Position numbers and translations under genes: made by a program. Below are positions 44,394-52,893 of a DNA stretch of 64,000 nt, piece after piece (the first letter of the stretch is position 1; every line of letters starts with the position of its first letter). This stretch comes from Chania multitudinisentens RB-25 (GTDB lineage: Bacteria; Pseudomonadota; Gammaproteobacteria; Enterobacterales; Enterobacteriaceae): contig NZ_CP007044.2 of the NCBI RefSeq assembly GCF_000520015.2, positions 3,472,001 through 3,536,000 of the forward strand, written 5' to 3'. A model generated the notes under the pieces. The model saw nothing but the letters and a program-made list of their open reading frames with translations, was not told the origin of the DNA and did not search any database.

Positions 44394-45290
44394 ATGAGCG
44401 AAAAGTTACAGAAAGTATTAGCGCGTGCGGGCCATGGTTCGCGCCGTGAAATCGAAACCATGATTGAAGCAGGCCGCGTCAGCGTCGATGGTAAAATTGC
44501 CAAGTTGGGCGATCGTGTTGATGCGAGTCCTGCGATGAAAATCCGTGTGGATGGTCATGTGGTTTCTATCAAAGAATCCGCGGAAGCCGTGTGCCGTGTG
44601 TTGGCGTATTACAAACCGGAAGGGGAGCTTTGTACTCGCAGCGATCCTGAAGGCCGCCCAACGGTGTTTGATCGGTTGCCTAAGTTGCGTGGTTCACGCT
44701 GGGTGGCGGTAGGGCGTTTGGACGTGAATACTTCAGGGCTGTTGCTGTTCACCACTGACGGTGAACTGGCGAACCGCCTGATGCACCCCAGCCGTGAAGT
44801 TGAGCGCGAATATGCGGTGCGGGTGTTCGGCCAGATTGATGACGAGAAAATCAAGCAACTGAACCGTGGTGTGCAATTGGAAGATGGCCCAGCCGCGTTC
44901 CGTACCATCAGTTTCCAGGGTGGCGAGGGGATCAACCAGTGGTACAACGTTACCCTGACCGAAGGGCGCAACCGTGAAGTTCGCCGCCTGTGGGAGGCCG
45001 TTGGTGTGCAGGTCAGCCGTTTGATTCGTGTGCGTTATGGCGATATCGATCTGCCTAAAGGGCTGCCGCGCGGTGGCTGGGCAGAACTGGATTTAAAGGC
45101 GACCAACTATCTGCGTGAACTGGTGGAGTTGAAGCCAGAAACCGTCAGTAAACTGCCGGTTGAACGCGAGCGCCGCCGCGTAAAAGCCAATCAGATCCGC
45201 CGAGCAGTAAAACGTCATAGCCAAGTCGCAAGCGGCAGCCGTCGTGGTGCGCCAGGCAGCAAACCGGCAAAATCATCTAAACGCAGTTAA
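44394..45290 (+). CDS. rluB: 23S rRNA pseudouridine-2605 synthase
   Basis: 298 residues from the ATG at 44394 (AGAGG nine bases upstream); the frame extends upstream without homology. The N-terminal S4 domain (KLQKVLARAGHGSRREIETM) is followed by the RsuA-type catalytic domain with the aspartate in GRLDVNTSGLLLFTTDGEL. The basic C-terminal tail (RRRVKANQIRRAVKRHSQ) is typical. It modifies U2605 of 23S rRNA. yciQ, present before rluB in E. coli, is missing. Confidence 0.95.
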   Translation: MSEKLQKVLARAGHGSRREIETMIEAGRVSVDGKIAKLGDRVDASPAMKIRVDGHVVSIKESAEAVCRVLAYYKPEGELCTRSDPEGRPTVFDRLPKLRGSRWVAVGRLDVNTSGLLLFTTDGELANRLMHPSREVEREYAVRVFGQIDDEKIKQLNRGVQLEDGPAAFRTISFQGGEGINQWYNVTLTEGRNREVRRLWEAVGVQVSRLIRVRYGDIDLPKGLPRGGWAELDLKATNYLRELVELKPETVSKLPVERERRRVKANQIRRAVKRHSQVASGSRRGAPGSKPAKSSKRS

Positions 45291-45333
45291 GCTTTACCGC
45301 CATGGTAATGCACTGCCAGCAAATGGCAGTGTG

Positions 45334-45924
45334 TTACCAATCAATCCCTTGCTGAGCTTTGATCCCTGCGTCAAACGCGTGTTTCACCGGCCGCATTTCT
45401 GTCACGGTATCCGCTAGCGCCAGTAAATCCCGATGGCAACCTCGGCCAGTGATGATAACGCTCTGATGCGCAGGGCGCTGGTGCAGGGCTGCCAGCAGTT
45501 CTTCCAGCTCTAGATAGCCGTAACTCACCATGTAGGTTAGCTCATCCATCAGCACCAAATCCAGGTGGTTATCAGCCAGCATACGCTTTCCATGCTGCCA
45601 GACGGCCTGACAAGCGGCAGTATCATGTGCTTTATTCTGGGTTTCCCAAGTAAACCCCGTAGCCATTACCTGAAACTCCACACCGTGCTGTTGCAGCAGA
45701 TTTTTTTCGCCGTTTGGCCACTGGCCTTTGATGAACTGGATCACACCGGCTTTCAGGCCGTGGCCCACCGCACGGGTTACGGTGCCGAAGGCGGCGGTGG
45801 TCTTCCCTTTACCGTTGCCAGTAAATACCATTAACAAACCGCGCACATCCTGAGCGGCGGCAATACGCGCATCTACTTGTTGTTTCAAACGTTGCTGACG
45901 TTGTTGGTGGCGATCTTCAGCCAT
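45334..45924 (-). CDS. btuR: Corrinoid adenosyltransferase
   Basis: 196 residues from the ATG at 45924, matching E. coli; AAGGGGG lies upstream. The P-loop GNGKGKTTAAFGTVTRAVGH and the MATGFTWETQNK and LVLMDELTYMVSYGYL blocks identify a CobA-type enzyme, which adenosylates cobalamin and cobinamide. The last gene of a yciK-btuR pair, 13 bp downstream of yciK. Confidence 0.96.
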   Translation of the reverse strand: MAEDRHQQRQQRLKQQVDARIAAAQDVRGLLMVFTGNGKGKTTAAFGTVTRAVGHGLKAGVIQFIKGQWPNGEKNLLQQHGVEFQVMATGFTWETQNKAHDTAACQAVWQHGKRMLADNHLDLVLMDELTYMVSYGYLELEELLAALHQRPAHQSVIITGRGCHRDLLALADTVTEMRPVKHAFDAGIKAQQGIDW

Positions 45925-45937
45925 GTGCGGAACCCCC

Positions 45938-46699
45938 TTATTCGGCTGCGCCGGGCTTACGGCCAGGTTGGGCATCAAAGCTGATCCCGGTTTTACGCCG
46001 GCTGTCACCGCCCATAAGGTACAGGTACAATGGCATGATATCGGCCGGGGTTTTCAGTTTATTTTTGTCTTCATCAGGGAACGCTGAGGCGCGCATTTGT
46101 GTGCGTGTTCCACCTGGATTGATACAATTTACCCGCAGATTGTGAGTTTTATATTCATCAGCCAATACCTGCATCATACCTTCCGTCGCGAACTTGGATA
46201 CTGCATAGGCTCCCCACTGGGCGCGCCCCGTGCGGCCAACGCTGGAGCTGGTGAAAATCAACGATCCTGAGTTGGATTTCAGCAACAATGGCAGCAGCGC
46301 CTGGGTGAGCATAAAGGTGGCGTTGACGTTGACTTGCATCACATCATTCCATGTTGCCAGTGGTAGTTCAGCCATTGGCATCAGCTCGCCCAACAGACCT
46401 GCATTGTGTAGCACTCCGTCCAAGCGCGGCACTTTGCTCATCAGCTCAGTGGCCATTTGTTGGCACTGTTCTGGTGTGACGTGCAAGAGATCGAGCGTAA
46501 TAATACTTGCGGGCATACCACCTTGGGCGGCAATTTCCGCCTGTACCGCTTGCAGTTTGCTCTCTGTGCGCCCCAGTAATATCAGCTGTGCGCCAAACCG
46601 CGCGTAAGTTAGTGCCGCTTCGCGGCCAATACCATCACCCGCGCCGGTGACCAGGACAATATGGTGGGCGAGAAGGTCATGTTTAGGTTGGTAATGCAT
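45938..46699 (-). CDS. yciK: Short-chain dehydrogenase/reductase YciK
   Basis: 253 residues from the ATG at 46699 (AAGGAAC five bases upstream). Classical SDR with VTGAGDGIGREAALTYARFG (cofactor motif), HNAGLLGELMP (NAG), FTSSSVGR (catalytic serine) and YAVSK (catalytic Tyr-Lys). Substrate unknown. It precedes btuR in an apparent operon as in E. coli. Confidence 0.94.
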   Translation of the reverse strand: MHYQPKHDLLAHHIVLVTGAGDGIGREAALTYARFGAQLILLGRTESKLQAVQAEIAAQGGMPASIITLDLLHVTPEQCQQMATELMSKVPRLDGVLHNAGLLGELMPMAELPLATWNDVMQVNVNATFMLTQALLPLLLKSNSGSLIFTSSSVGRTGRAQWGAYAVSKFATEGMMQVLADEYKTHNLRVNCINPGGTRTQMRASAFPDEDKNKLKTPADIMPLYLYLMGGDSRRKTGISFDAQPGRKPGAAE

Positions 46700-46750
46700 A
46701 TTTGTTCCTTGTGTCATCACGTTGACAGGTTACCACCTGGGCGTAGGCCG

Positions 46751-46873
46751 ATGATTAAACAGGATAGACCCTGGTTTAAACAGAGCAAATGGCCCTACAG
46801 CAAAAGTTATCTTATCAAGCTGATGAATAATGTGTGCTATATGCCTGAAAGGGATCGCATTTTCAATGATTAG
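46751..46873 (+). CDS. Possible 40-aa small protein
   Basis: ATG at 46751, stop at 46871-46873. The peptide is basic and aromatic (MIKQDRPWFKQSKWPYSKSY at the start, PERDRIFND at the end). The ribosome site is weak (TAGG). It lies alone in the 336-bp gap between divergent yciK and sohB, which otherwise holds their promoters. I recognise no homologue. Confidence 0.25.
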   Translation: MIKQDRPWFKQSKWPYSKSYLIKLMNNVCYMPERDRIFND

Positions 46874-47035
46874 CCTGCAAAATCGGCAGAACTAATGACG
46901 GCTTGGTTGCTCCTACGGGCAACGCTATGGTGAAGTAAAAACATAAGGCGTTTTCATTTAGCCACGACAGCGGTAGCACCGATTGGTTAAAATGGATAAA
47001 GTCATACTAACAAACTGTAAATAAAGGCGGAGTCT

Positions 47036-48082
47036 GTGGAGTTTATATCTATTTATGGCCTGTTTCTGGCCAAAGTTGCCACGGTGGTGATTGCCATTGC
47101 TGCACTGGCGGTGTTGGCAGTCAACCTGGGGCAGCGCAAGAGTCAGCAGAAAGGGGAATTGCAACTTATCGACTTGGGTGAGCAGTACCGTGAAATGCAG
47201 CGTGAGATGCGCCTGGCGCGGATGGGCGAAGCGGAGCAAAAAGCCTGGAGCAAGCAATTCAAAAAGCAAACCAAAGCGGATGAAAAACTGAAGAAGCACC
47301 GTGCCAAATCTGGCGCGGTCGAAGCCAGTAAGCCTTGTCTGTATGTGTTGGATTTTAAAGGCAGTATTGATGCCCATGAAGTTGCCTCATTGCGCGAAGA
47401 AATATCTGCCGTGCTGGCCGTGGCAACAACCCAGGACGAAGTGCTGCTGCGTTTGGAAAGCCCTGGCGGTGTGGTCCATGGTTATGGTCTGGCGGCTTCG
47501 CAGTTGGAGCGTTTACGCAAAGGCGGCATCCGTATGACGGCCGCCGTAGATAAAGTTGCCGCCAGTGGGGGATATATGATGGCCTGCGTGGCCGATCGCA
47601 TTGTGGCAGCCCCTTTTGCGATTATCGGTTCAATTGGCGTTGTGGCGCAGATCCCTAACTTTCACCGTTTGTTGAAGAAAAACGAAATCGATGTTGAGCT
47701 GCATACCGCAGGCCAGTTCAAACGCACGTTGACGCTGTTTGGGGAAAATACCGAACAGGGGCGCGAGAAATTCCGCGAAGACCTGAACGAAACACATGAG
47801 CTGTTTAAGCAATTTGTTCAGCAGCAACGCCCTTCATTGGATATTGACAGCGTGGCTACCGGTGAACACTGGTTTGGCTTACAGGCGAAGGACAAAGGAC
47901 TGATTGATGCTATAGGCACCAGTGACGATCTGCTGATTGCCGAGCTTGAAAACCATGAAGTGATCGGTGTGCGTTATACCCAACGGAAACGTCTGCTTGA
48001 TCGCTTTACCAGTAGTGCGACAGAGAGCGTTGATCGCTTGCTGTTACGGTGGTGGCAACGCGGTGAGAAACCGTTGCTCTAA
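47036..48082 (+). CDS. sohB: Inner membrane peptidase SohB
   Basis: 348 residues (E. coli 349) from a GTG at 47036 with GGCGGAG upstream. An N-terminal membrane helix (FLAKVATVVIAIAALAVLAV) is followed by a charged linker and an S49 (SppA-like) protease domain with RLESPGGVVHGYGLAASQLE, KVAASGGYMMACVADRI (catalytic serine) and IGSIGVVAQIPN. It is thought to act on membrane or periplasmic peptides. A strong terminator follows. Confidence 0.95.
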   Translation: MEFISIYGLFLAKVATVVIAIAALAVLAVNLGQRKSQQKGELQLIDLGEQYREMQREMRLARMGEAEQKAWSKQFKKQTKADEKLKKHRAKSGAVEASKPCLYVLDFKGSIDAHEVASLREEISAVLAVATTQDEVLLRLESPGGVVHGYGLAASQLERLRKGGIRMTAAVDKVAASGGYMMACVADRIVAAPFAIIGSIGVVAQIPNFHRLLKKNEIDVELHTAGQFKRTLTLFGENTEQGREKFREDLNETHELFKQFVQQQRPSLDIDSVATGEHWFGLQAKDKGLIDAIGTSDDLLIAELENHEVIGVRYTQRKRLLDRFTSSATESVDRLLLRWWQRGEKPLL

Positions 48083-48103
48083 GCGCGGATATCCATCATT
48101 TTG

Positions 48104-48127
48104 CGGGGGCGTTGCCCCCGTTTTTTT
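48104..48127 (+). terminator. Rho-independent terminator of sohB
   Basis: CGGGGGC-GTT-GCCCCCG followed by seven T residues, 21 bp after the sohB stop. It overlaps nothing in yciN, which is convergent. Confidence 0.88.
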
Positions 48128-48132
48128 ATGCT

Positions 48133-48384
48133 TTAGTTGAGCAGATGATATTTCTCGGAAAGTATATGGGCTAAATGCTTAAACATATTAAATACCGCCG
48201 TTGTTTTTGCGGTGGGTAAACCATCAGAATCCAGAAAAAACTCACCGCGGAAAACCAGAACGCTGCCCTTTTGTTCAACCTCGGTGGCAACCATACCCCT
48301 CAGATAATCTTCATGCTGGCGGATGATATTATTTGCCTCTGCTAACAAGGCTTCCCGTTCGATGGGCTGAGTTGTTGCTCGCAT
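48133..48384 (-). CDS. yciN: DUF2498 protein YciN
   Basis: 83 residues, the E. coli length, from the ATG at 48384; an upstream extension in frame is not conserved. The C-terminal half (LPTAKTTAVFNMFKHLAHIL, then SEKYHLLN) is nearly identical to E. coli YciN. The function is unknown. Located between sohB and topA as in E. coli. Confidence 0.92.
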   Translation of the reverse strand: MRATTQPIEREALLAEANNIIRQHEDYLRGMVATEVEQKGSVLVFRGEFFLDSDGLPTAKTTAVFNMFKHLAHILSEKYHLLN

Positions 48385-48791
48385 GTGTACACTCCAAACA
48401 AAAAATCTTGCCGGCATTCTAACGCTGGTTCGCGTTTATCCGCAAACTGGCTAAGGTTTAGTTGTTGCTCGGATGATTCAGTAGCCAGCAACCATTGGAG
48501 AAATATGGCTTTCCGTGCTAATTAGGTTGCGTGCCGCTTTTTATCAGGTAGAGTGTGGGATTTTGTGGCTTCAGGTGGAAGAATTTGTTTACGTCCAGTC
48601 GTGGTCTGATATGGCTTTCTCTGAGGTTTTGGGCGTAAAGCAGGCAAGAATAGCAACTGGCGTAGGTGGACATTAAAAAATGTGTTGATCTCCTGCTAGA
48701 GTACCGCAATATAAAAAAGAGATATCAATTGCCGTGATTCGGCGGAATAAATGACTTCTTTTTAGAAGAAAAAAATCAGGTAAAGGTAAAT
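48385..48791 (+). other. topA/yciN divergent upstream region
   Basis: 407 bp without a credible ORF. It should hold the topA promoters, several of which respond to supercoiling in E. coli. Just before the topA start, CTTCTTTTTAGAAG (48754 onward) can form a small hairpin. GTAAAGGTAAAT precedes the ATG. Confidence 0.35.
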
Positions 48792-51389
48792 ATGGGTAAA
48801 GCTCTCGTAATAGTTGAGTCCCCGGCAAAAGCCAAAACTATTAATAAGTATTTAGGAAATGACTACGTGGTGAAGTCTAGCGTGGGTCATATCCGTGATT
48901 TGCCGACCAGTGGCTCAACCAGCAAAAAGAGCGCTGATTCAACCGATGACAAAACCAAAAAGAAAGTTAAGAAAGATGAAAAAACGGCGCTGGTAAACCG
49001 CATGGGCGTCGATCCTTATCATGGCTGGAAAGCGCATTACGAGATTCTGCCAGGCAAAGAGAAAGTGGTCGCTGAGTTAAAGTCGTTAGCGGAAAATGCC
49101 GACCATATCTACCTCGCAACGGACCTTGACCGCGAAGGGGAAGCCATTGCCTGGCACCTGCGGGAAGTGATCGGTGGGGATGACAAACGTTTCAGCCGCG
49201 TGGTGTTTAACGAAATCACCCAAAACGCCATCCAACAGGCGTTCAAAGCGCCAGGTGAATTGAATATAGACCGTGTGAATGCCCAGCAAGCGCGCCGCTT
49301 TATGGATCGCGTCGTGGGTTATATGGTTTCACCCCTGCTGTGGAAAAAGATTGCTCGCGGGTTATCTGCTGGGCGGGTGCAATCGGTCGCGGTACGCTTG
49401 GTGGTGGAGCGTGAGCGCGATATCAAAGCATTCGTGCCGGAAGAATACTGGGAGTTACATGCCGATCTGCTAGCCAAGAATGAAGTCGCGTTGCAGATGG
49501 AAGTGACTCATGCTCACGATAAACCCTTCAAGCCGGTTAACCGTGAACAAACCCATGCAGCGGTCAAACTGCTGGAAAAAGCCCGTTATACGGTGCTGGA
49601 TCGCGAAGACAAACCGACCAGCAGCAAGCCGAGTGCGCCTTTCATTACTTCTACACTGCAACAAGCAGCCAGCACTCGCCTGAGTTTTGGCGTGAAGAAA
49701 ACCATGATGATGGCGCAGCGTCTGTATGAAGCCGGCCACATTACCTATATGCGTACCGACTCCACCAACCTGAGCCAGGACGCGCTCAACATGGTGCGTG
49801 GTTACATCGGGGGTAATTTCGGTGATAAATATTTGCCGAAAGCCGCCAACCAGTACAGCAGCAAAGAAAATTCACAAGAGGCTCATGAAGCCATTCGGCC
49901 TTCCGATGTTAACGTGTTGGCCGAACAGCTAAAAGACATGGAAGCGGATGCACAAAAACTGTATCAGCTGATCTGGCGCCAGTTTGTTGCCTGCCAGATG
50001 ACGCCAGCACAGTACGACTCCACCACGTTGATAGTGAAAGCGGGTGATTTCCAACTGCGTGCCAAAGGCCGTACGTTGCGTTTTGATGGCTGGACCAAAG
50101 TGATGCCCGCGCTGCGCAAGGGTGATGAAGATCGTACTCTGCCGTTTGTTGAAGTGGGCAGTGAGCTGGATCTGCAAAAACTGATCCCAAGCCAGCACTT
50201 TACCAAACCACCGGCGCGTTACAGTGAAGCATCGCTGGTGAAAGAATTGGAAAAACGTGGCATCGGCCGCCCATCCACCTATGCATCGATCATCTCGACC
50301 ATTCAGGATCGTGGTTATGTTCGGGTAGAAAACCGCCGTTTCTATGCAGAAAAAATGGGTGAGATCGTCACCGATCGCTTGGAAGAAAACTTCCGCGAAT
50401 TGATGAACTATGATTTCACGGCGCGGATGGAAGATGGCCTGGATCAGGTCGCTAACAACCACGCAGAATGGAAAGCGGTGCTTGACGAATTCTTTGCTGA
50501 ATTTAGCAAACAGCTGGAGACGGCAGAGAAAGATCCTGAAGCCGGCGGGATGCGTCCGAACCAGATGGTGATGACCAGCATTGATTGCCCAACCTGTAAC
50601 CGCCAGATGGGTATCCGTACTGCCAGTACCGGCGTTTTCCTCGGTTGTTCCGGCTATGCACTGGCACCTAAAGAACGCTGCAAAACCACCATTAATCTGG
50701 TACCGGAAGCGGAAGTGCTGAACATCCTTGAAGGGGATGAAGCTGAAACGAATGCTCTACGAGCCCGCCGCCGCTGCCAGAAATGCGGCACTGCGATGGA
50801 CAGCTATCTGATCGACAACCAGCGCAAGCTGCACGTTTGTGGCAATAACCCAGCCTGTGACGGTTATGAGATCGAAGAAGGTGAATTCCGCCTGAAAGGC
50901 TACGATGGCCCGATCGTTGAGTGTGAAAAGTGTGGTTCTGAAATGCACCTGAAAATGGGGCGTTTCGGTAAGTACATGGGGTGTACCAACGAAAGCTGTA
51001 AGAACACTCGTAAAATCCTGCGCAATGGTGATGTTGCACCACCGAAGGAAGATCCGGTTCCGTTGCCAGAGTTGCCGTGTGAAAAGTCGGACGCCTACTT
51101 TGTACTGCGTGATGGTGCTGCGGGGGTATTCCTGGCTGCCAATACCTTCCCGAAATCGCGTGAAACCCGGGCGCCGTTGGTGGAAGAACTACAGCGCTTC
51201 CAAGATCGTTTGCCGGAAAAACTGCGCTATCTGGCCGATGCGCCTGCCGTTGATGCGGATGGGAATAAGACGATGGTGCGTTTTAGCCGCAAAACCAAGC
51301 AGCAGTACGTTTCCTCAGAGAAAGACGGTAAAGCCACCGGCTGGTCTGCTTTTTATATTGATGGCAAATGGGTTGAAGGCAAAAAATAA
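48792..51389 (+). CDS. topA: DNA topoisomerase I
   Basis: 865 residues, exactly the E. coli length. The TOPRIM domain at the N-terminus (KALVIVESPAKAKTINKYLG; YLATDLDREGEAIAWHL) holds the acidic Mg2+ triad. The active-site tyrosine is in HITYMRTDSTNLS. The C-terminal third has zinc-ribbon repeats (CPTCNRQMGIR, CQKCGTAMDSY, CEKCGSEMHLK). It relaxes negative supercoils behind RNA polymerase. A terminator follows. Confidence 0.98.
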   Translation: MGKALVIVESPAKAKTINKYLGNDYVVKSSVGHIRDLPTSGSTSKKSADSTDDKTKKKVKKDEKTALVNRMGVDPYHGWKAHYEILPGKEKVVAELKSLAENADHIYLATDLDREGEAIAWHLREVIGGDDKRFSRVVFNEITQNAIQQAFKAPGELNIDRVNAQQARRFMDRVVGYMVSPLLWKKIARGLSAGRVQSVAVRLVVERERDIKAFVPEEYWELHADLLAKNEVALQMEVTHAHDKPFKPVNREQTHAAVKLLEKARYTVLDREDKPTSSKPSAPFITSTLQQAASTRLSFGVKKTMMMAQRLYEAGHITYMRTDSTNLSQDALNMVRGYIGGNFGDKYLPKAANQYSSKENSQEAHEAIRPSDVNVLAEQLKDMEADAQKLYQLIWRQFVACQMTPAQYDSTTLIVKAGDFQLRAKGRTLRFDGWTKVMPALRKGDEDRTLPFVEVGSELDLQKLIPSQHFTKPPARYSEASLVKELEKRGIGRPSTYASIISTIQDRGYVRVENRRFYAEKMGEIVTDRLEENFRELMNYDFTARMEDGLDQVANNHAEWKAVLDEFFAEFSKQLETAEKDPEAGGMRPNQMVMTSIDCPTCNRQMGIRTASTGVFLGCSGYALAPKERCKTTINLVPEAEVLNILEGDEAETNALRARRRCQKCGTAMDSYLIDNQRKLHVCGNNPACDGYEIEEGEFRLKGYDGPIVECEKCGSEMHLKMGRFGKYMGCTNESCKNTRKILRNGDVAPPKEDPVPLPELPCEKSDAYFVLRDGAAGVFLAANTFPKSRETRAPLVEELQRFQDRLPEKLRYLADAPAVDADGNKTMVRFSRKTKQQYVSSEKDGKATGWSAFYIDGKWVEGKK

Positions 51390-51409
51390 GCTGGCCCTTT
51401 GGCAGTATG

Positions 51410-51436
51410 AAAACCAGCCCTGGTGGCTGGTTTTTT
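51410..51436 (+). terminator. Rho-independent terminator of topA
   Basis: AAACCAGCC (51411-51419) with GGCTGGTTT (51425-51433), then a T run. Confidence 0.85.
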
Positions 51437-51736
51437 CTTGGCCAAAAAAGGTGGGCAGACCGATTATTTGTTAATTTTACTTATCTTGAGATAAGGAATA
51501 CTGGTGGGATGATGGTTATCTTACCGTGATGTGAATCTATACTTGATGTAACAAAATGATATAATAGTTATATAAAAAATTTTTTTATGATTAAAATTTA
51601 TTACTAGCGGCATTTTTATCAATCCCTGAGTGAAATCACTGGGTTTAGGGTTTGTGTTACTGTTCAGTATTCCGGGGTGGCGCCGAGATATTTGGCTGCG
51701 GTAAATCGCAGTGTTTAACTTAGGATGGTATAAGAT
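51437..51736 (+). other. cysB upstream region
   Basis: 300 bp, very AT-rich at 51530-51605 and without an ORF. CCCTGAGTGAAATCACTGGG near 51632 contains the inverted repeat AGTGA/TCACT. CysB is autoregulated in E. coli, so a CysB site could lie here, but none is defined by a strong consensus. TAGGAT lies before the ATG. Confidence 0.35.
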
Positions 51737-52711
51737 ATGAAATTGCAGCAACTGCGTTACATCGTAGAAGTGGTGAATCATAACCTAAACGTCTCTTCTA
51801 CGGCAGAAGGTCTCTATACCTCTCAACCCGGCATCAGTAAGCAGGTGAGAATGTTGGAGGATGAACTCGGCATTCAGATTTTTGCCCGCAGTGGTAAACA
51901 CCTCACACAGGTGACGCCTGCTGGGCAAGAAATCATCCGTATTGCTCGCGAAGTGTTGTCCAAAGTGGATGCCATTAAAGCCGTTGCCGGTGAGCATACT
52001 TATCCAGATAAAGGTTCGCTGTACGTAGCCACAACGCATACTCAGGCACGTTATGCGCTGCCTAATGTCATTAAAGGTTTTATTGAGCGTTACCCGCGCG
52101 TATCGCTGCACATGCATCAAGGTTCGCCGACGCAAATTGCCGAAGCCGTATCCAAAGGTTCGGCAGATTTTGCCATTGCCACCGAAGCCCTGCATCTGTA
52201 TGACGACTTAATCATGCTGCCTTGTTACCACTGGAATCGCGCGGTGGTTGTGAAGCCCGATCATCCATTAGCGGGAAAAAGTCACATTACTATTGAAGAA
52301 TTGGCGGCTTACCCGATTGTTACCTACACCTTCGGTTTTACTGGCCGCTCTGAGCTGGATACCGCTTTCAACCGTGCCGGGCTGACGCCACGTATCGTTT
52401 TTACCGCCACTGATGCTGATGTGATCAAAACCTATGTGCGATTGGGCTTAGGGGTGGGGGTGATTGCCAGTATGGCGGTTGATCCGGTACAAGATCCCGA
52501 TCTGGTGACCGTGAATGCGAGCGATATCTTTACCTACAGCACCACCAAGATTGGTTTCCGGCGTAGCACTTTCCTGCGTAGCTATATGTATGATTTCATC
52601 CAGCGTTTTGCCCCTCATCTGACACGCGACGTGGTGGATAGCGCGGTAGCGTTGCGTTCGAATGAAGATATCGAAGCGCTGTTCAACGACGTTAAACTCC
52701 CTGTGAAATGA
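51737..52711 (+). CDS. cysB: LysR-type regulator of cysteine biosynthesis
   Basis: 324 residues, E. coli length. An N-terminal winged helix-turn-helix (MKLQQLRYIVEVVNHNLNVS, then TSQPGISKQVRMLEDELG) and a periplasmic-binding-like effector domain (residues 90-300), with the sulfate/acetylserine site region in ATTHTQARYALP. It activates sulfate assimilation with N-acetylserine as inducer. Confidence 0.98.
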   Translation: MKLQQLRYIVEVVNHNLNVSSTAEGLYTSQPGISKQVRMLEDELGIQIFARSGKHLTQVTPAGQEIIRIAREVLSKVDAIKAVAGEHTYPDKGSLYVATTHTQARYALPNVIKGFIERYPRVSLHMHQGSPTQIAEAVSKGSADFAIATEALHLYDDLIMLPCYHWNRAVVVKPDHPLAGKSHITIEELAAYPIVTYTFGFTGRSELDTAFNRAGLTPRIVFTATDADVIKTYVRLGLGVGVIASMAVDPVQDPDLVTVNASDIFTYSTTKIGFRRSTFLRSYMYDFIQRFAPHLTRDVVDSAVALRSNEDIEALFNDVKLPVK

Positions 52712-52720
52712 TTGCCTGCG

Positions 52721-52739
52721 GGCCGGTAGCATACCGGCC
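52721..52739 (+). terminator. Hairpin after cysB (weak terminator)
   Basis: GGCCGGT (52721-52727) with ACCGGCC (52733-52739), followed by TATTTATC. It starts nine bases after the cysB stop. Confidence 0.6.
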
Positions 52740-52893
52740 TATTTATCTTCTAATAGCTTCTCTCCTTTGCCCCGCCATAGCCTGTTTGCCTGTTAAATCA
52801 CGTTGTTATCAAAACGTTAATTAAACTTTGTGTTATCTTTAAATAAGACCTTAGTAATTACCTTGCTTTTAAAATAATGAAAATGGAGGAGCT

